Assembly: GCA_017888105.1 (NCBI GenBank)
Contig: JAGHGS010000107.1
Location: 1-5,485 of the forward strand
Direction: 5' to 3'
Length of the DNA: 5,485 nucleotides
Source: Bacilli bacterium
GTDB taxonomy: Bacteria; Bacillota_I; Bacilli_A; RF39; UBA660
The position numbers and the translations under genes are program-made. This document shows, in pieces, positions 4,690-5,485 of this stretch. Under the pieces are notes generated by a model that did not search any database, was not told where the DNA came from, and saw only the letters and a list, made by a program, of their open reading frames with translations. Position 1 is the first letter of the stretch. Each line of letters opens with the position of its first letter.

Positions 4690-5485
4690 TTTTTCTATTT
4701 CTTCTATTGCTAAACCTGTATATTTAGAAATATCTTTAATTGGTACATTGAAATTTAACATATTTTTAGCAATTTCATTTTTATTTTGTTCAACACCTTG
4801 CTCAATTCCTTGCTCAATGCCTTCTATAACACCTTGCTCGTATCCTTTGTTTTCTGCTATTTCTAAATCCCATTTGTTTAACTCATCCTGCATTTTATCA
4901 TCTGCTACATATTTGTGTATCCACTCATTTAATTCCACTAATAACTCATCTCCTTTAGCAATATTTGCTCTTTCGCTATTATTTTGAGCAGCAATAAACT
5001 TTAGCCATCTTTCTAACTCATTATTAGTATATCCTAACTCCCTTGCTTTGTCAATCTGTACGATTTTGACACAAAACTTATCTGTAAATATTTTAACGTC
5101 TGAATTTTTCTCACTTGTTAAATAAAAATTAGTGATTAATTCTTCTCCCAAATTTAATCTTGATTTCTCTACAAAATTAATCTGTATTGTTTTTCCAAGT
5201 TTATGATACGCATCACCTATATCCAGTTTATTTGCTTGTATCCGCATTACATAATATAAACTTTTATCAAGAGAATTCATATTAAAATTGGTATAAGCTT
5301 CAATATTAATCGTCGTATTACCAAATTCTACTACAATATCACCTCTTACATTTTTTTGATGTACATTTTCCTTTTTAAGAGGACTTTCATAATGAACATC
5401 TAGTTTGTTATTTAAATATCCTTGAGGATATTCTAAAATTAGTTCTAATAGTTTTTCTAATTGTTTGCGATTATGTTTATCCGCA
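4672..5485 (-). CDS. Rpn / PD-(D/E)XK nuclease family (PDDEXK_2) protein, 5' end outside window
   Basis: The frame is open to the right window edge, so 270 residues are visible and the ATG at 5280 is internal, not the start. Family features: DIVVEFGNTTINIEAY (visible residues 49-64) carries the Asp...Glu core of the PD-(D/E)XK fold (Asp49, Glu62). Next come SLYYVMRIQ, LDIGDAYHKLGKTIQINF and ERWLKFI, all typical of the PDDEXK_2 / Rpn group. The C-terminal part has four-residue repeats (EQGI/V, about 214-233) and a final segment with Ile-Ser-Lys-Tyr-Thr-Gly-Leu (about 243-268) common in these proteins. Rpn proteins are annotated as recombination-promoting nucleases or transposase-like; some act in phage defence. 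After Glu62 this protein has Ala-Tyr, where Gln, Asn or Lys is more common two positions on, so catalytic status is unsure. About 30-40 N-terminal residues are probably missing. Confidence 0.82.
   Translation of the reverse strand, partial: ADKHNRKQLEKLLELILEYPQGYLNNKLDVHYESPLKKENVHQKNVRGDIVVEFGNTTINIEAYTNFNMNSLDKSLYYVMRIQANKLDIGDAYHKLGKTIQINFVEKSRLNLGEELITNFYLTSEKNSDVKIFTDKFCVKIVQIDKARELGYTNNELERWLKFIAAQNNSERANIAKGDELLVELNEWIHKYVADDKMQDELNKWDLEIAENKGYEQGVIEGIEQGIEQGVEQNKNEIAKNMLNFNVPIKDISKYTGLAIEEIEKLKEDD
4784..4843 (-). repeat. Imperfect 12-base tandem repeat coding EQG-type units
   Basis: Five 12-base units run from 4784 to 4843. The clearest are CCTTGCTCAATT (4796-4807), CCTTGCTCAATG (4808-4819) and CCTTGCTCGTAT (4832-4843) on the + strand. 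On the coding strand they give YEQG-VIEG-IEQG-IEQG-VEQN. Unit gain or loss would keep frame, so linker length may vary between strains. Confidence 0.75.

Noticed and set aside
4662..4727. Hydrophobic continuation of the second permease in another frame, as if a frameshift had removed helix 4
   Set aside because: Reading from 4662 gives a short Leu-rich stretch that stops after about 21 codons. It is antisense to the end of the Rpn-family gene, whose Glu/Leu/Lys codons produce it by chance. It does not resemble the end of the first permease.
4784..4843. CRISPR-like or satellite repeat
   Set aside because: The unit is 12 bases without spacers and stays in frame as a protein linker repeat.
4748..4987. 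79-codon open frame on the + strand, rich in Ser, Cys and Pro
   Set aside because: It is antisense to the Rpn-family gene; its Cys-Ser-Ile-Pro repeats are the mirror of the EQG coding repeat.
4672..5280. ATG at 5280 as the start of the Rpn-family gene
   Set aside because: The frame continues without a stop to the window edge, and the upstream part encodes the conserved Asp...Glu core, so this ATG is internal.

Overview
The window looks like chromosomal DNA of a low-GC Firmicute in the Bacilli (Erysipelotrichales / RF39-like or related). This is inferred from the very AT-rich composition, AGGAG-type ribosome binding sites, sigma-A-like promoters with extended -10 boxes, a tRNA gene with encoded CCA, TGA used as a stop (so not Mycoplasma code), and a SigF/SigG/SigB-group sigma factor. 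The species cannot be named from the sequence.

Layout, left to right. (1) 1-230: the last 40 codons of a probable IS transposase (+), a strong hairpin terminator, and a short dyad that may be IS-end sequence. (2) 265-657: a small two-helix membrane protein of unknown function (-), with a clear promoter whose -35 box is easily mistaken for a TTG start; the supported start is the GTG at 594. (3) 761-892: tRNA-Thr(CGU) (-), with its own terminator and an extended -10 promoter packed against the preceding sigma-gene terminator. (4) 894-1944: a two-gene operon (-) encoding a SpoIIAA-like STAS protein and a compact 212-residue SigF/G/B-type sigma factor. The genes overlap by one base (TAATG). The anti-sigma kinase gene that normally lies between them (spoIIAB/rsbW) is absent. 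(5) 1945-2025: a short divergent promoter region with a dyad around the rightward promoter. (6) 2026-4663: a three-gene operon (+) for a MacB/LolD-type ABC transporter: one ATPase and two FtsX-like permeases. The ATPase has Asp where the Walker B catalytic Glu is usual. The second permease ends after its third predicted membrane helix. (7) 4660-5485: a convergent PD-(D/E)XK (Rpn / PDDEXK_2) family gene (-), cut by the right window edge. It shares a perfect 12-bp hairpin terminator with the ABC operon.

How the parts fit: the STAS/sigma operon is probably a regulatory module of the partner-switching type, with its kinase expected elsewhere in the genome. The ABC operon would build an ATP-driven mechanotransmission or export complex in the membrane; its substrate is unknown, and peptide or lipoprotein handling is only a family-level guess. 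The two operons diverge from one intergenic region, but nothing in the sequence proves co-regulation. Both ends carry mobile-element-type genes, so the ABC operon may sit in a rearranged or accessory stretch.
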